Assembly: GCF_004307015.1 (NCBI RefSeq)
Contig: NZ_SIJL01000002.1
Coordinates: 218,417-282,416 of the forward strand
Direction: 5' to 3'
Length of the DNA: 64,000 bases
Source of the DNA: Thermus thermamylovorans
GTDB taxonomy: Bacteria; Deinococcota; Deinococci; Deinococcales; Thermaceae
Each line of letters opens with the position of its first letter. Within the stretch, counting starts at the first letter, position 1. This document shows positions 44,849 through 53,801 of this stretch, piece by piece. The notes under the pieces are model-generated. The model did no database searches and was not told the origin of the DNA. It saw only the letters and a list, made by a program, of their open reading frames with translations. The translations under genes were made by a program, and so were the position numbers.

Positions 44849-45724
44849 CTACAGGCCCGAAAGGGCCCGGACTCCCAGCGCCCTGGCCCGCTCCAGGATC
44901 CGCAGCCGGTGCTGAAGCTGCCCCGAGGCGTAGGCGAAGAACTCCTCCGGGGTAAGCCCCAGGGGGGCTCCCCCCGGGTAGGCGGCGAAGAGCTCCCCCA
45001 CCACCCCCATGGCCTCGGGGAGGAGGAGGCCCAGGCGGCCTTCCACCACCTCCCAAAGCCCGGGGTCTGCCTCCAGGTGGCGGGCGATGAGGTAGAGGCC
45101 GTAGGCGATGTGCCGGCTTTCGTCCTCCCTCACCCGGGCGATACCCTCCAGGGTCCCGGGCATGGCCCGCCCCGACTCCCGAAGCCGCTCCGCCAGGCGG
45201 AAGAAGCCCTGGTAGCCGGTTTCCGCCAGCACCCCTTCCACCACCACGTTGTAGGTGAGGGCCGCCGCCACCTGGGCCTTGGGGCTCCCGTCCCTCCAGA
45301 GGCGCTCCATGGCCTCGGGGAGGAGTTCGCCGAAGAGGCGGCGGTAGTGGGGGCTGTGGTAGTGGGCCAGACTCCCCTCGCGCCCCGCCACCTCCTCCAG
45401 GAAGCGGGCGAAGAACTCCACGTGCTTGGCCTCCTCCAGGAGGAAGGTGGTCAGGTACATCTCATCCTCCAGCCGCCCTTCCCGGGCCACCCGGGCCACC
45501 AGGGGCAGGAGGTCCAGGGTCACCGCCTCTTCTCCCCCTAGGAACAGGCTCGCCAGGCGCAAGAGGAGGTCCTGGCCTTCAGGGGGGAGCCGCAGGAAGA
45601 CCTCCCGGTCCTCCCGGAAGTCCAAGGCGGCAGGGTCCCAGAAGCGCCGTTTGGCCTTGTGGTAGAGGCGCAGGGGAAGCCCCGCCTCGAGGCCCCTTTC
45701 CACCGCGCGGAAGCCGGTACGCAT
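44849..45724 (-). CDS. R2-like ligand-binding oxidase (R2lox)
   Basis: A 291-aa ferritin-fold protein with a Mn/Fe-type site. Candidate ligands are Glu65, Glu98/His101 in EEAKH, Glu163 in VVEG and Glu202/His205 in DESRH. Val68 and Tyr158 fall, with a constant shift of 4, where the characterised R2lox has its Val-Tyr ether cross-link. This separates it from ribonucleotide reductase R2, which uses a radical tyrosine. R2lox proteins bind a fatty-acid-like ligand and their reaction is unknown. A methyltransferase gene ends 17 nt upstream. Confidence 0.88.
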   Translation of the reverse strand: MRTGFRAVERGLEAGLPLRLYHKAKRRFWDPAALDFREDREVFLRLPPEGQDLLLRLASLFLGGEEAVTLDLLPLVARVAREGRLEDEMYLTTFLLEEAKHVEFFARFLEEVAGREGSLAHYHSPHYRRLFGELLPEAMERLWRDGSPKAQVAAALTYNVVVEGVLAETGYQGFFRLAERLRESGRAMPGTLEGIARVREDESRHIAYGLYLIARHLEADPGLWEVVEGRLGLLLPEAMGVVGELFAAYPGGAPLGLTPEEFFAYASGQLQHRLRILERARALGVRALSGL

Positions 45725-45741
45725 GCTTGCCTCCCTTGGCC

Positions 45742-46458
45742 TCAGCTTACCTCGGCCCGCAGGAGGGCCAGGGCCCCCCGCCGCTCCAGGCGGGGGCGGA
45801 AACCCGCCCCTTCCAGAAGGGCTAGGAGCTCCTCCTCCCGGGGCCGCCAGAGCCCCGGGGAGGGCCCGGGCCCCAGGAGGAGCATCCCGAAAAGCCTTCC
45901 CCCCGGCCGGAGCACCCGCCGGGCCTCCCGGGCCGCCCTCAGGGGGTCTAGGAACTCGTTCCAGGTGGGGCCGATGGCCACCCCCCTGAAGACCCCTTCC
46001 CGAAAGGGGAGCCGCTCCCCGTGGCCCAGGAGGTAGGCCCCGGGCCGCCGCCACCGGGCCACCCGCAGGAAGGCGGGGGAGGGGTCCAGCCCCACCGCCC
46101 TTTCCCCCAGGGCCTCCCGGTAGACCCCGGTGCCCGCGCCCACGTCCAGGAAGGGGCCCCCCGTGGGCAGGAGCCAGTCCCGGAGGCGGGCGAGCTCCTC
46201 CCGGAAGGAAAGCCTGCCCCCGGAGAGGAGGCCCGCGGAGCGCCGCCGCCAGGCGTCGTAGAGGAGGGGGACGGGGAGGAGGCGGTTCACGAGCCAGAGG
46301 AGGGGCCGCTCCCGCCCGGCCCGCAGGTCCAAAAACCCTCCCCGGAAGGGGTAGCGGGCCCCGCAGGCGGGGCAGCGGGCCTCCCCCGCCACCTCCAGCC
46401 CGCCCCGGCACCGGGGGCAGGCCAGGAGGGGGGGGAGCCAGGGGGGGAGGGGTTCCAT
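45742..46458 (-). CDS. SAM-dependent methyltransferase with N-terminal zinc ribbon
   Basis: A 238-aa protein. Residues ~14-37 hold two CxxC pairs (LACPRCRGG, ARCPACGARY) of a Trm112-like zinc ribbon. The SAM domain has motif I LDVGAGTGVYRE near residue 104, VGLDPSPAFL, and ARRVLRPGGRLFGMLLL. This layout is common in class I methyltransferases of unknown or lipid/quinone substrates. It lies directly upstream of the R2lox gene on the same strand. Confidence 0.82.
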   Translation of the reverse strand: MEPLPPWLPPLLACPRCRGGLEVAGEARCPACGARYPFRGGFLDLRAGRERPLLWLVNRLLPVPLLYDAWRRRSAGLLSGGRLSFREELARLRDWLLPTGGPFLDVGAGTGVYREALGERAVGLDPSPAFLRVARWRRPGAYLLGHGERLPFREGVFRGVAIGPTWNEFLDPLRAAREARRVLRPGGRLFGMLLLGPGPSPGLWRPREEELLALLEGAGFRPRLERRGALALLRAEVS

Positions 46459-46510
46459 GCCGCCAAGGGAAACGCCCCCCGGGCGGGCCGGGGGGCCTTA
46501 CGCCTTCCCC

Positions 46511-47176
46511 TTACCGGTTCCCGCCCAGGGGGGCGGCGTCCACCAGGGGCACCACGGTGAGGGTGCCCGCCTGGACGCTGCCCACCGCGAAGACGGTGTA
46601 GGTCTTGCCGCTTTCCAGGTTCACCCCGGGAAGCTCCAGGGCCACGGTGGTGGTCCCCGCCACCCGGACCTCGAGGTCGTACCGCCCCGCGGGCACCACC
46701 AGGTACTGGCTCGCCCGGGGGAAGGGCAGGTTGCTGAAGAGCACGGGGCCGCCCCGCACCGCCACGTCCACCGCCGGGGCGTCGGGGGAGGTGTGCACCA
46801 CCCGCACCCGGGCGAACCCGGCCCGGGGGAAGAAGCCCGCCAGGAGGTCGGTGTAGACCTGGGGCCGGATCTGGGCCAGGAAGCCGGTGGCGGCCACGGT
46901 GTAGTAGACCCCCTCCCGCAGGTCCAGCTCGGCGTCGATGACCACGGGGGCATCCTGCCCCGCGGGCACCACCTGGACCCGCACCCTCGCCGCGGGCAGG
47001 GGGATGTAGGGGGTGACCTCCTTGAAGGCCAGGCCCGTGATGGCCCGCTGGCCGTTCACCAGCACGTCCACCGCCGGGGCGTCGGGGGAGAGGTGGGCCA
47101 CCCGCACCATCGCCCCCTGGGCCAGGGCCAAGCCACCTACCGCCAGCACCAGCAGTACGCCGAACAACCTCTTCAT
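46511..47176 (-). CDS. secreted protein with two DUF4397 domains
   Basis: A 221-aa exported protein with a signal peptide (MKRLFGVLLVLAVGGLALAQ) and two DUF4397 units, each opening VRVAHLSPDAPAVDVLVNG or VRVVHTSPDAPAVDVAVRG. These beta-sandwich domains occur in cell-surface proteins. The ATG at 47176 lies 7 nt from GGAGGTGAG, better than the ATG 15 nt upstream. Its promoter region carries a 17-bp element almost identical to the litR promoter and a 14-bp palindrome, so light or B12 control is possible. Confidence 0.85.
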   Translation of the reverse strand: MKRLFGVLLVLAVGGLALAQGAMVRVAHLSPDAPAVDVLVNGQRAITGLAFKEVTPYIPLPAARVRVQVVPAGQDAPVVIDAELDLREGVYYTVAATGFLAQIRPQVYTDLLAGFFPRAGFARVRVVHTSPDAPAVDVAVRGGPVLFSNLPFPRASQYLVVPAGRYDLEVRVAGTTTVALELPGVNLESGKTYTVFAVGSVQAGTLTVVPLVDAAPLGGNR

Positions 47177-47202
47177 CCGCTCACCTCCCACCTCAAGGCT
47201 AG

Positions 47203-47231
47203 GGGGTAGTTTCCTGAAAAACTTTTGTCTA
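47203..47231 (-). promoter_or_regulatory. DUF4397-gene promoter with litR-like element
   Basis: On the minus strand TAGACA (47226-47231) is followed 17 nt later by TACCCC (47203-47208). The stretch TAGACAAAAGTTTTTCA (47215-47231) matches the litR promoter TTGACAAAAGTTCTTCA at 15 of 17 positions, in the same place relative to the -35. This suggests a LitR site. Confidence 0.5.
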
Positions 47232-47243
47232 GCGCACAGATAC

Positions 47244-47257
47244 CGGGAACGTTCCCG
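47244..47257. promoter_or_regulatory. 14-bp perfect palindrome, candidate operator
   Basis: CGGGAACGTTCCCG lies just upstream of the DUF4397-gene promoter and beyond the end of the next gene. Its symmetry and position suggest a dimeric regulator site; the regulator is unknown. Confidence 0.4.
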
Positions 47258-47278
47258 ACCGGGGGGCTCTGCCGGGCT

Positions 47279-47635
47279 TCAGCCGGCAAGCCGCAGGGCG
47301 TGCCCCAGGTCGAAGGCCAGGAGGAATCCCCCCTGGACCAGGATGGCCAGGCCGAAGCCCCGGTGGGGGGCCTTGCGGCCCCGGAGGAAGAGGAGGGCCC
47401 CGGCCAGGAGGTAGAGGACGTCCAGCCCCGCGTTCAGGAGGAGGATCTCCCGCAGGTTCCCCGGGGCCTCCTGTCCCAGGGCGTAGAGGCCCAGGGCCCC
47501 GTCCACCAGTCCCCAGGCCCCGTTCATGAAGAAGAAGCCCCGCCAGAAGGGGCTTTGCGCCCACCAGAGGCCGAAGAGGGCCGCCCCCAAGGAGAGGAGG
47601 CCCCAGAGGAGGAGGCCTTGGGCCAGGGCGCTCAT
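47279..47635 (-). CDS. small membrane protein, DUF6992-like
   Basis: A 118-aa protein with four hydrophobic helices (LLLWGLLSLGAALFGLWWA; FFFMNGAWGLVDGALGLYAL; DVLYLLAGALLFL; LAILVQGGFLLAFDLGHAL). The arrangement recalls a small family of uncharacterised four-helix membrane proteins. Its ATG overlaps the stop of the secreted protein upstream (ATGA), so the two are translated together. The function is unknown. Confidence 0.7.
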   Translation of the reverse strand: MSALAQGLLLWGLLSLGAALFGLWWAQSPFWRGFFFMNGAWGLVDGALGLYALGQEAPGNLREILLLNAGLDVLYLLAGALLFLRGRKAPHRGFGLAILVQGGFLLAFDLGHALRLAG

Positions 47636-48168
47636 CGGCAGCGGTTGAAGCGGGGGATGGCGGCAAACCCCTCGGGGCTCCCTCCGGGCACCTCCCGCCC
47701 GTCCAGGGAGAGGAGGAAGTAGCCCCCCTCCTCCCCGGCCTCCACCCCCAGGAGGTAGGCCCCCTGCCCCAGGCGGGCCTCCAGGCGGGGGCCCCGCCGG
47801 GCCTCCAGGCCGTGGCCCCGGTAGGGGGTCCAGGCCGCCGCCTCCCGCCTCAGGCCCCCCCACCCCGGGGGCAGGGGGAGGGGGGCCTCCCCCCCAAGCC
47901 CCGGTCCCAGGAGCCAGAGGACGGGGCGGAAGCCTTCGGGACAGCCTCCGCCCACGAAGAGGGAGGCCCTTAAGGGGAAGCCCTCGGGCACCTCCAGGCG
48001 GAAAAAGGCCCACCCCCCGGGCTCCAGGCGGCCGAGGAGGGCCTGGGCCACCTCGGGGCGGGCCACCGGGTAGGGGGCCTCAGGGCTCGGGGAGCCCGGG
48101 TTCCAGAAGGGCTGGTGGGCCGAGGCAAAAAGGCCCAGGAAGGCCAGGGCCCAGAGGCGCTTGCCCAT
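47632..48168 (-). CDS. secreted protein of unknown function
   Basis: A 178-aa protein with a short signal peptide (MGKRLWALAFLGLFASAH), then a beta-rich region with LFVGGGCPEGFRPVLWLLG and GQGAYLLGVEAGEEGGYFLLSLDG. The ending NRCR leaves a second cysteine that could pair with the first. It is paired with the small membrane protein by an ATGA overlap. A TAGGAT box lies 6 nt before the ATG, implying a leaderless start. I do not recognise a family with certainty. Confidence 0.65.
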   Translation of the reverse strand: MGKRLWALAFLGLFASAHQPFWNPGSPSPEAPYPVARPEVAQALLGRLEPGGWAFFRLEVPEGFPLRASLFVGGGCPEGFRPVLWLLGPGLGGEAPLPLPPGWGGLRREAAAWTPYRGHGLEARRGPRLEARLGQGAYLLGVEAGEEGGYFLLSLDGREVPGGSPEGFAAIPRFNRCR

Positions 48169-48174
48169 GGGGGC

Positions 48175-48180
48175 ATCCTA
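48175..48180 (-). promoter_or_regulatory. -10 element of the secreted-protein/membrane-protein pair
   Basis: TAGGAT on the minus strand, 6 nt before the ATG at 48168. Confidence 0.4.
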
Positions 48181-48232
48181 ACCCTCCCCTGGGGGGCGGA
48201 AGGTGGCCCAGGCCTCCTTGGCACGGGGTGGC

Positions 48233-48733
48233 CTAGAGGGGCTTGGCCGCCTGGAGCCGGGCGTGGAAGGCGTGGGTCAGGGCGATGGCCAGGGCGTCCG
48301 CCAGGTGGCTGGGCCCGGGGGGCTCCTTGAGGCCCAGCATCCCCCGGACCATGAGGGCCACCTCCTCCTTGGTGGCGTGGCCGTGCCCGGCCAGGGCCCG
48401 CTTCACCTGCATGGGGCCGTAGGCGTAGACCGGCACCCCCGCCTCGAAGGCCGCCACCAGGACCGCCCCCAGGGCCCAGCCCACCTTGTAGGCCAGCTCG
48501 TTCTGCCGGTAGAAGTACTGCTCCTCCACCGCTAGGGCCTGGGGCTGGAAGCGGAGGAGGGCCTCCTTCACCCGGGCGTGGATCCGTCCCACCCGTTCCT
48601 GGGCGGCCTCCCGGTGAGAGGTCCGGACCACCTCCCCGTGGAGGAGGCGGGCCCTGAGGGTACCCTTCCCCTCCACCGCCACCACCCCCAGGCCCAGGTG
48701 GGTGATGCCAGGGTCCACCCCCAGGACCACCAC
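48233..48733 (-). CDS. ruvC: crossover junction endodeoxyribonuclease RuvC
   Basis: A 166-aa Holliday-junction resolvase, cutting as a dimer with RuvAB. The catalytic acids are all present: Asp7 in GVDPG, Glu70 in AVEEQYF, and His143 and Asp146 in HLADALAIAL. The length matches the Thermus enzyme. It follows ftsZ by 13 nt and is probably the tail of the division operon. Confidence 0.96.
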   Translation of the reverse strand: MVVLGVDPGITHLGLGVVAVEGKGTLRARLLHGEVVRTSHREAAQERVGRIHARVKEALLRFQPQALAVEEQYFYRQNELAYKVGWALGAVLVAAFEAGVPVYAYGPMQVKRALAGHGHATKEEVALMVRGMLGLKEPPGPSHLADALAIALTHAFHARLQAAKPL

Positions 48734-48746
48734 GGCAAAGGGCGGT

Positions 48747-49802
48747 TCAGTTGCCCCGGCGGGGCGGGTAGTCCCCGTCCCCGTAGCGGATGAAGGCGGG
48801 GATGTCGAAGTTGTAGGGGTCGGGGTGGGCGGGGAAGTCCAGGGGGCGGGTGGGCCGGGGCATCACCGTGGCCTCCCCGAAGCCGGCGGCGATCAGGATC
48901 ACCCGGAGCTCGTCCTGGGCCCTCTCGTCGTAGGTGACCCCGTAGAGGATGTCCACCTCCTCGTGGCCCGTGGCCGCCTGCACCCGCTCCACCACCTCGG
49001 CGGCCTCCATGAGGGAGAGGTCCTCGGAGCCCACCACGTTGAGGAGAAGCCGCCTGGCCCCCTCGATGGAGCGCTCCAGAAGGGGGCTTTGCGTGGCGCT
49101 CTTGGCCGCCTCCTCCACCCGGTTCTCCCCCCGGCCCGCCCCGATGCCCATGAGCACCTGGCCCGCCCCTTCCAGGAGGGCCTTCACGTCGGCGAAGTCC
49201 ACGTTGATGAGCCCGGGGAGGTTGATCACGTCGGTGATGCCCTTTACCCCGTGGTAGAGCACCCGGTCGGCGATGAGGAAGGCGTCCTTGAGGCTCATCT
49301 TCTTGTCCACCGCCTGGAGGAGGCGGTCGTTCTGCACCACCACCATGGCGTCCACCCGCTCCTTGAGCCGCCTTATGCCCTCCTCCGCCGCCTTGAGGCG
49401 CTTGGGGCCCTCGAAGCTGAAGGGGCGGGTGACCACGGCCACGGTGAGGGCCCCCACGCGTTTGGCGATCTCCGCCACGATGGGGGCGCTTCCCGTCCCC
49501 GTCCCGCCCCCCATGCCCGCGGTGAGGAAGGCCAGGTCGGCCCCCTCCAGGGCCTCGGCGATGAGGTCCTCGGCCTCGAGGGCCGCCTTCTCCCCGATCT
49601 CGGGGTTGGCCCCCGCCCCCAGGCCCCGGGTGAGCCTTTCCCCCAGCTGGATGCGGGTGTCGGCCAGGCTCTTGGCCAGCACCTGGGCGTCGGTGTTGGC
49701 GGCGATGAACTCCACCCCCGTCAGGCCCGCCTCGATCATGCGGTTCACCGCGTTGTTCCCCGCCCCTCCCAGACCGATCACCTTGATGACGGCTCCCTCC
49801 AT
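48747..49802 (-). CDS. ftsZ: cell division protein FtsZ
   Basis: A 351-aa tubulin-like GTPase that forms the division ring. Visible are [15 protein letters not shown] at the N-terminus, the GTP loop [12 protein letters not shown] near residue 97, and the T7 region [12 protein letters not shown]. The C-terminal tail is short and ends in [19 protein letters not shown], the conserved peptide-like end that contacts FtsA. It is downstream of ftsA by 19 nt. Confidence 0.98.
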   Translation of the reverse strand: MEGAVIKVIGLGGAGNNAVNRMIEAGLTGVEFIAANTDAQVLAKSLADTRIQLGERLTRGLGAGANPEIGEKAALEAEDLIAEALEGADLAFLTAGMGGGTGTGSAPIVAEIAKRVGALTVAVVTRPFSFEGPKRLKAAEEGIRRLKERVDAMVVVQNDRLLQAVDKKMSLKDAFLIADRVLYHGVKGITDVINLPGLINVDFADVKALLEGAGQVLMGIGAGRGENRVEEAAKSATQSPLLERSIEGARRLLLNVVGSEDLSLMEAAEVVERVQAATGHEEVDILYGVTYDERAQDELRVILIAAGFGEATVMPRPTRPLDFPAHPDPYNFDIPAFIRYGDGDYPPRRGN

Positions 49803-49821
49803 ATCCTCCTCCCCTCCCGGC

Positions 49822-51063
49822 CTAGAACAGGTTGTTGAAGATCTCCTTGATGCGGGCCCAAAGCCCTCCGCCCTTTTCCCGCTCCTCCCGCCCCTTGCGC
49901 TCCCGGCCGCGGCGGGGCTCTGCCGCGCGGGCCGGAAGGGCGGCGCCGAAGCGCACGAGCCCCACCGCGGTGGCGTGGGCGGGGGTGGCCACCACGTCGG
50001 TGAGGCCGGAGACGCCCTGAGGCCTGCCCAGGCGCACGGGCAGGCCCAGCTGCTGGCGGGCCAGGAGGTCGAAGCCCCGCAGGAGGGCCGTCCCTCCCGT
50101 GAGGACCACCCGGTTCACCCGGATCTCCAGGGGCCCCATGGCCTCGTCCACGGACTGCCGGGCCAGGTGCAGGATCTCCCTGAGGCGGGGCCGGATGATG
50201 CGGGCCAGCTCCGGGGCCGGCACCTCCCCTAAGGAGCCCCCCTCCTGGTTGATCTCCAGGACCAGCTCGGGGTCGGCCAACTCGGGCAGGGCCGCCCCGT
50301 ACTTGCGCTTCACCCGTTCGGCCTCCTCGAAGGGAATCTTCAGGAGCTGGGCGATGTCCTGGGTCACGTGGTCCCCTCCCAGGGGCAGGACGGTGGAGTG
50401 GGCCAGGCGGCTTTCCCGGAAAACCGCCACCTCGGTGGTGCCCCCGCCCACGTCCAGGAGGAGGACCGTCATGTGTTCCTCCTCCGGGCCCAGGGTTCCC
50501 AGGCCGCTGGCCAGGGTCTGGGCCACCAGGGCCTCGATCTCCAGCCCCGCCTCCTCCACCGCCCGGCGCAGGTTGGCCAAAGGCCCGCGCCCCGCGGCCA
50601 CCAGGTGCACGTCCACCTCCAGGCGGACCCCGGCCATGCCCACGGGGTCTTTGATCCCCTCCTGCCCGTCCACCTTGAACTCCAGGGGCAGGGCGTGGAG
50701 CAGCTCCAGCTCCCCGTCGAAGGGGTAGGCCTTGGCCTGCTCGATGGCCCGCTCCACGTCGGCCTCGGAGATGCTCTGGCCCCGCCTTATGGCCGCCAGG
50801 CCGTGGCTGGTCACGCTCTTCAGGTGGGACCCTCCCACCCCCACCACCGCCCGCTCCACCTTCACCCCCGCCACCCGCTCCGCCTGGTGGACGCTTTGCC
50901 GGATGGCCTCGGTGGTGCGCTCCAGGTTCACCACCACCCCCCGCCTCAGGCCCTGGGAGGGGGCCGTCCCTTCCCCGATGATGTCCAGCACGCCGTCGGG
51001 GGCCAGCTCCCCGATCACGGTGGTGACCTTGCTGGTGCCTACGTCCAGTCCGGCGATGATCAT
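49822..51063 (-). CDS. ftsA: cell division protein FtsA
   Basis: A 413-aa actin-like ATPase tethering FtsZ to the membrane. It has phosphate-binding loops [16 protein letters not shown] and [15 protein letters not shown], the family 1C region ([13 protein letters not shown]), and a C-terminal amphipathic end [13 protein letters not shown] after a basic linker, which is the membrane anchor. I use the ATG at 51063, which overlaps the ftsQ stop (ATGA). Confidence 0.97.
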   Translation of the reverse strand: MIIAGLDVGTSKVTTVIGELAPDGVLDIIGEGTAPSQGLRRGVVVNLERTTEAIRQSVHQAERVAGVKVERAVVGVGGSHLKSVTSHGLAAIRRGQSISEADVERAIEQAKAYPFDGELELLHALPLEFKVDGQEGIKDPVGMAGVRLEVDVHLVAAGRGPLANLRRAVEEAGLEIEALVAQTLASGLGTLGPEEEHMTVLLLDVGGGTTEVAVFRESRLAHSTVLPLGGDHVTQDIAQLLKIPFEEAERVKRKYGAALPELADPELVLEINQEGGSLGEVPAPELARIIRPRLREILHLARQSVDEAMGPLEIRVNRVVLTGGTALLRGFDLLARQQLGLPVRLGRPQGVSGLTDVVATPAHATAVGLVRFGAALPARAAEPRRGRERKGREEREKGGGLWARIKEIFNNLF

Positions 51064-51641
51064 GGGCGCACGCTCACCCCCCAAGCATACAGGTAGACCT
51101 CGCCCTTCGGGCGCACAGCTTGGGCATACTCTAGCAGAAGCCCGGGTTCCGGGGCGAAGAGGGTCCCTTCCGGGAGGTCCACCCAGAGGCCCGCTGGGGT
51201 GTAGCGGAGCCGCTGGGCCTCCGGGTAGGCCCGGGCCAGGGCCAGGAGGGCCTCCTTGGGGAGGGGCCCCTTGCCCTCCACCCGGGGTCCCGGGGCCAGG
51301 GGGCCTCCTCCCGGCAGCAGGGTGCCGTCCTCCGCCAGGGCGCTTCCGTCAGGGAGGGGGAGGAAGGGCCTCCGCTCCCGCACCCAAAGGCGCGCCGCCC
51401 CCGGCCGGGGCTTCTCCAGGCGGGCCTCGGCGATCCAGGGGTTTTGCCCCAGGGGGGCAAGCCGCCCGGGCCCTACCCAGAGCCAAGGCTCCCCCGGCAG
51501 GAGGCGGGCCTGGAGGAGGAGGGGCTCCGCTTCCAGGTGGACCAGCCCCACCGCTTCCACCTCCTCCAGGGGGAAGGCCACCCGGCTGGCCACGTAAAGG
51601 GTGGCCAGGAGGAGGGCCAGCAGGGCCTTCATGCTCCCCAT
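51060..51641 (-). CDS. ftsQ: cell division protein FtsQ/DivIB
   Basis: A 193-aa protein with one N-terminal membrane segment (ALLALLLATLYVASRV) and a short extracytoplasmic region with the POTRA-like start EEVEAVGLVHLE and ARLWVRERRPFLPLPDG. It links FtsL/B to the septal synthase complex. GGGAGG lies about 6 nt before the ATG at 51641; the ATG three codons later is also possible. The frame upstream of this is antisense-type noise. It is shorter than most FtsQ proteins. Confidence 0.82.
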   Translation of the reverse strand: MGSMKALLALLLATLYVASRVAFPLEEVEAVGLVHLEAEPLLLQARLLPGEPWLWVGPGRLAPLGQNPWIAEARLEKPRPGAARLWVRERRPFLPLPDGSALAEDGTLLPGGGPLAPGPRVEGKGPLPKEALLALARAYPEAQRLRYTPAGLWVDLPEGTLFAPEPGLLLEYAQAVRPKGEVYLYAWGVSVRP

Positions 51642-51673
51642 CTTATCCCTCCCTTCCCCAGGCCCACCTAACC

Positions 51674-52471
51674 TCACGGCCAGACCTCCCACTCCAGCTC
51701 CAGGGGAAGCTCCTCCTGGATGCGCCTGAGGAGCTCCAGAACGTCCTTGGCCGTGGCCCGGCCCAGGTTGACGATGAAGTTGCCGTGCTCGGGGGAGACC
51801 ATGGCGTCCCCCACCCGGAGGCCCTTGAAGCCCCCCTCGTCGATGAGCCTGCCCGCCGACTGCCCCGGGGGGTTTTTGAAGGCGCAGCCGGCGCTCTTCC
51901 GCTTGGGCTGGCCTTTGCGGGCAGCGTCCACCTCGGCCAGGCGCCTTTGGATCTCCTCCAGGGGGCGCTCCCGGAGCCGCAGGCGCACCCGGGTCACGAT
52001 GCCCCCCGGGGGAAGCCGGCTCGTGCGGTAGCCGAAGCCCAGCTCCTCGGGGAGGTAGACCTGGAAGCGGCCCTCGTGGTAGACCTCCACCGCCTCCAGG
52101 GCGTCCGCCATCTCCCCGAAGCGGGTGCCCGCGTTCATCCGCACCGCCCCTCCCACCTGGGCGGGGATGCCCAGGAGGCCCTCCAGGCCGGAAAGCCCCG
52201 CCCGGGCGGCCTCCTGCACCAGCAGGGGCAGGAGGGCCCCCGCCCCCACCCAGCCCCTGAGGTCGTAGGCCTGGAACTCCCCGGCCAGCCGGATCACCCG
52301 CTCCGGCACCCCCTCGTCCCGGACCAGGAGGTTGGAGCCGTTCCCCAGGACCCGGTAGGGGGCCTCGGTGGCCCTCCGGAGCTCCTCCCGGGTCTCCACC
52401 GTCCAAAGCTCCGCCGGGCCCCCCACCCCCAGGGTGGTGTGGTCCTTGAGGAGCACCCGTTCAACCCTCAT
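51674..52471 (-). CDS. murB: UDP-N-acetylenolpyruvoylglucosamine reductase
   Basis: A 265-aa FAD enzyme completing UDP-MurNAc. Seen are the FAD-binding LKDHTTLGVGGPAELW, VLGNGSNLLVRDEG, IPAQVGGAVRMNAG and the C-terminal AGCAFKNPPGQSAGRLIDEGG with the catalytic serine region. The shape is the type II (short) MurB. It overlaps murC by 11 nt. Confidence 0.96.
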   Translation of the reverse strand: MRVERVLLKDHTTLGVGGPAELWTVETREELRRATEAPYRVLGNGSNLLVRDEGVPERVIRLAGEFQAYDLRGWVGAGALLPLLVQEAARAGLSGLEGLLGIPAQVGGAVRMNAGTRFGEMADALEAVEVYHEGRFQVYLPEELGFGYRTSRLPPGGIVTRVRLRLRERPLEEIQRRLAEVDAARKGQPKRKSAGCAFKNPPGQSAGRLIDEGGFKGLRVGDAMVSPEHGNFIVNLGRATAKDVLELLRRIQEELPLELEWEVWP

Positions 52472-53801
52472 GGACGAGCCTCCGCGCCAGCTCGGTTACG
52501 TCCCCCGCCCCCAGGGCCAGCCACAGGTCCCCGGGGGCGGCGGTGGCCCGGGCGTAGGCCAGGGCCTCTTCGTTTTCCAGGAAGCGGGCCTCCGTGCCCA
52601 GGGCCAGGAGGCGCTCGGCGATCCTTTGGGCCAGGCCTTCGGGGCTCACCTCCCCCCGTTCCCCGGCGGTGTAGACGGGGAGGACCACCACCTCCTCCGC
52701 GGGGGCCAGGGCTTGGGCGAAGGCCTCCCAAAGCTCCTGGGTGCGGAGGAGGCGGTGGGGCTGGAAGAGGACCCGCACCCTGCGCCCCAGGAGGCGGGCG
52801 GCCTCCAGGGTAGCCCGCACCTCCGTGGGGTGGTGGGCGTAGTCGTCCACCACCAGGGCCTCCCGCACCTCCCCTACCCGCTGGAAGCGCCGCCCCACCC
52901 CGGGGAAGCGGGCCAGGCCTTCCAGGATCGCCCCCTCCTCCACCCCGAAGGCCAGGGCCCCCAGGGCCGCGGCCAGGGCGTTTTGCACGTTGTGGGCCCC
53001 GGGGACCTGCAGCCTGGCCTCTCCCAGGGGCCTCCCCCGGTGGATGAGGAGGAAGCGGCTCCCCCAGGGCCCGAGCTCCACCCCCTCGGCCCAAACCTCC
53101 CCCCCCTCCCCGAAGAGCCTTCGGGGCAGCCCCCGGGAGGCCTCCAGGAGCAGGGGGTCGGAGGCGGGGACCACGGCCACCTCGGCCCCCAGGAGGAAAC
53201 CCCGCATGGCCGCCTGGAGCTCCTCCAAGCTCCCGTGGTAGTTGGGGGCTCTCCGCCCCCGGGGGGCCACGTGGTCGGCCTCCAGGTTGGTGGCCACCGC
53301 CACCCTCACCCGCACCCCCTGGAAGAGGGGGTCGGACTCGTCCACCTCCGCCAGCCGGGGGCCCCGCCCGGGGCGGGCGTTCCCCGGGAGGAGGCTAAGG
53401 TCCCCCCCCAGAAAGACCCAGGGGTCCAGGCCCGCGGCCAGGAGGACGCTGGCCAGCATCCCCGTGGTGGTGGTCTTGCCGTGGGTGCCCGTGACCCCCA
53501 GGGAAGGCCTCCCCTCCAGGAGGTGGGCCAGAAGCTCCATCCGCCGCACCACCCGCAGGCCCCGCCTTTGGGCCTCGGCCGCCTCCGGGTGGTCCGGGGG
53601 GATGGGGGTGGGCACCACCAGGGTGTCCGCCCCCTCCAGGTGGGCCGGGTCGTGCCCCCGGAGGACCGGCACCCCCAGGGCCCGGGCCCGTCCCCCCGGG
53701 GCCAGGTCGCACCCGGTGACCTCCACCCCCTCCGCCAGGAGGAGGCGGGCCAGGGCGCTCATCCCCACCCCCTCGATGCCCATGAGGTGTGCCCGCTTCA
53801 T
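52461..53801 (-). CDS. murC: UDP-N-acetylmuramate--L-alanine ligase
   Basis: A 446-aa Mur ligase adding the first peptide residue. It has the N-terminal HLMGIEGVGMSALARLLLAEG Rossmann motif, the ATP loop VTGTHGKTTTTGMLA near residue 108, EVDESDPLF, and the ligase C-domain DDYAHHPTEVRATL. Its end overlaps murB, and its start overlaps the murG stop by 4 nt. Confidence 0.97.
   Translation of the reverse strand: MKRAHLMGIEGVGMSALARLLLAEGVEVTGCDLAPGGRARALGVPVLRGHDPAHLEGADTLVVPTPIPPDHPEAAEAQRRGLRVVRRMELLAHLLEGRPSLGVTGTHGKTTTTGMLASVLLAAGLDPWVFLGGDLSLLPGNARPGRGPRLAEVDESDPLFQGVRVRVAVATNLEADHVAPRGRRAPNYHGSLEELQAAMRGFLLGAEVAVVPASDPLLLEASRGLPRRLFGEGGEVWAEGVELGPWGSRFLLIHRGRPLGEARLQVPGAHNVQNALAAALGALAFGVEEGAILEGLARFPGVGRRFQRVGEVREALVVDDYAHHPTEVRATLEAARLLGRRVRVLFQPHRLLRTQELWEAFAQALAPAEEVVVLPVYTAGERGEVSPEGLAQRIAERLLALGTEARFLENEEALAYARATAAPGDLWLALGAGDVTELARRLVHEG

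Noticed and set aside
44849-45724. Ribonucleotide reductase small subunit (NrdB/R2)
   Set aside because: It is too short, has a Val/Tyr pair at the R2lox cross-link positions and no nrdA nearby; R2lox fits better.
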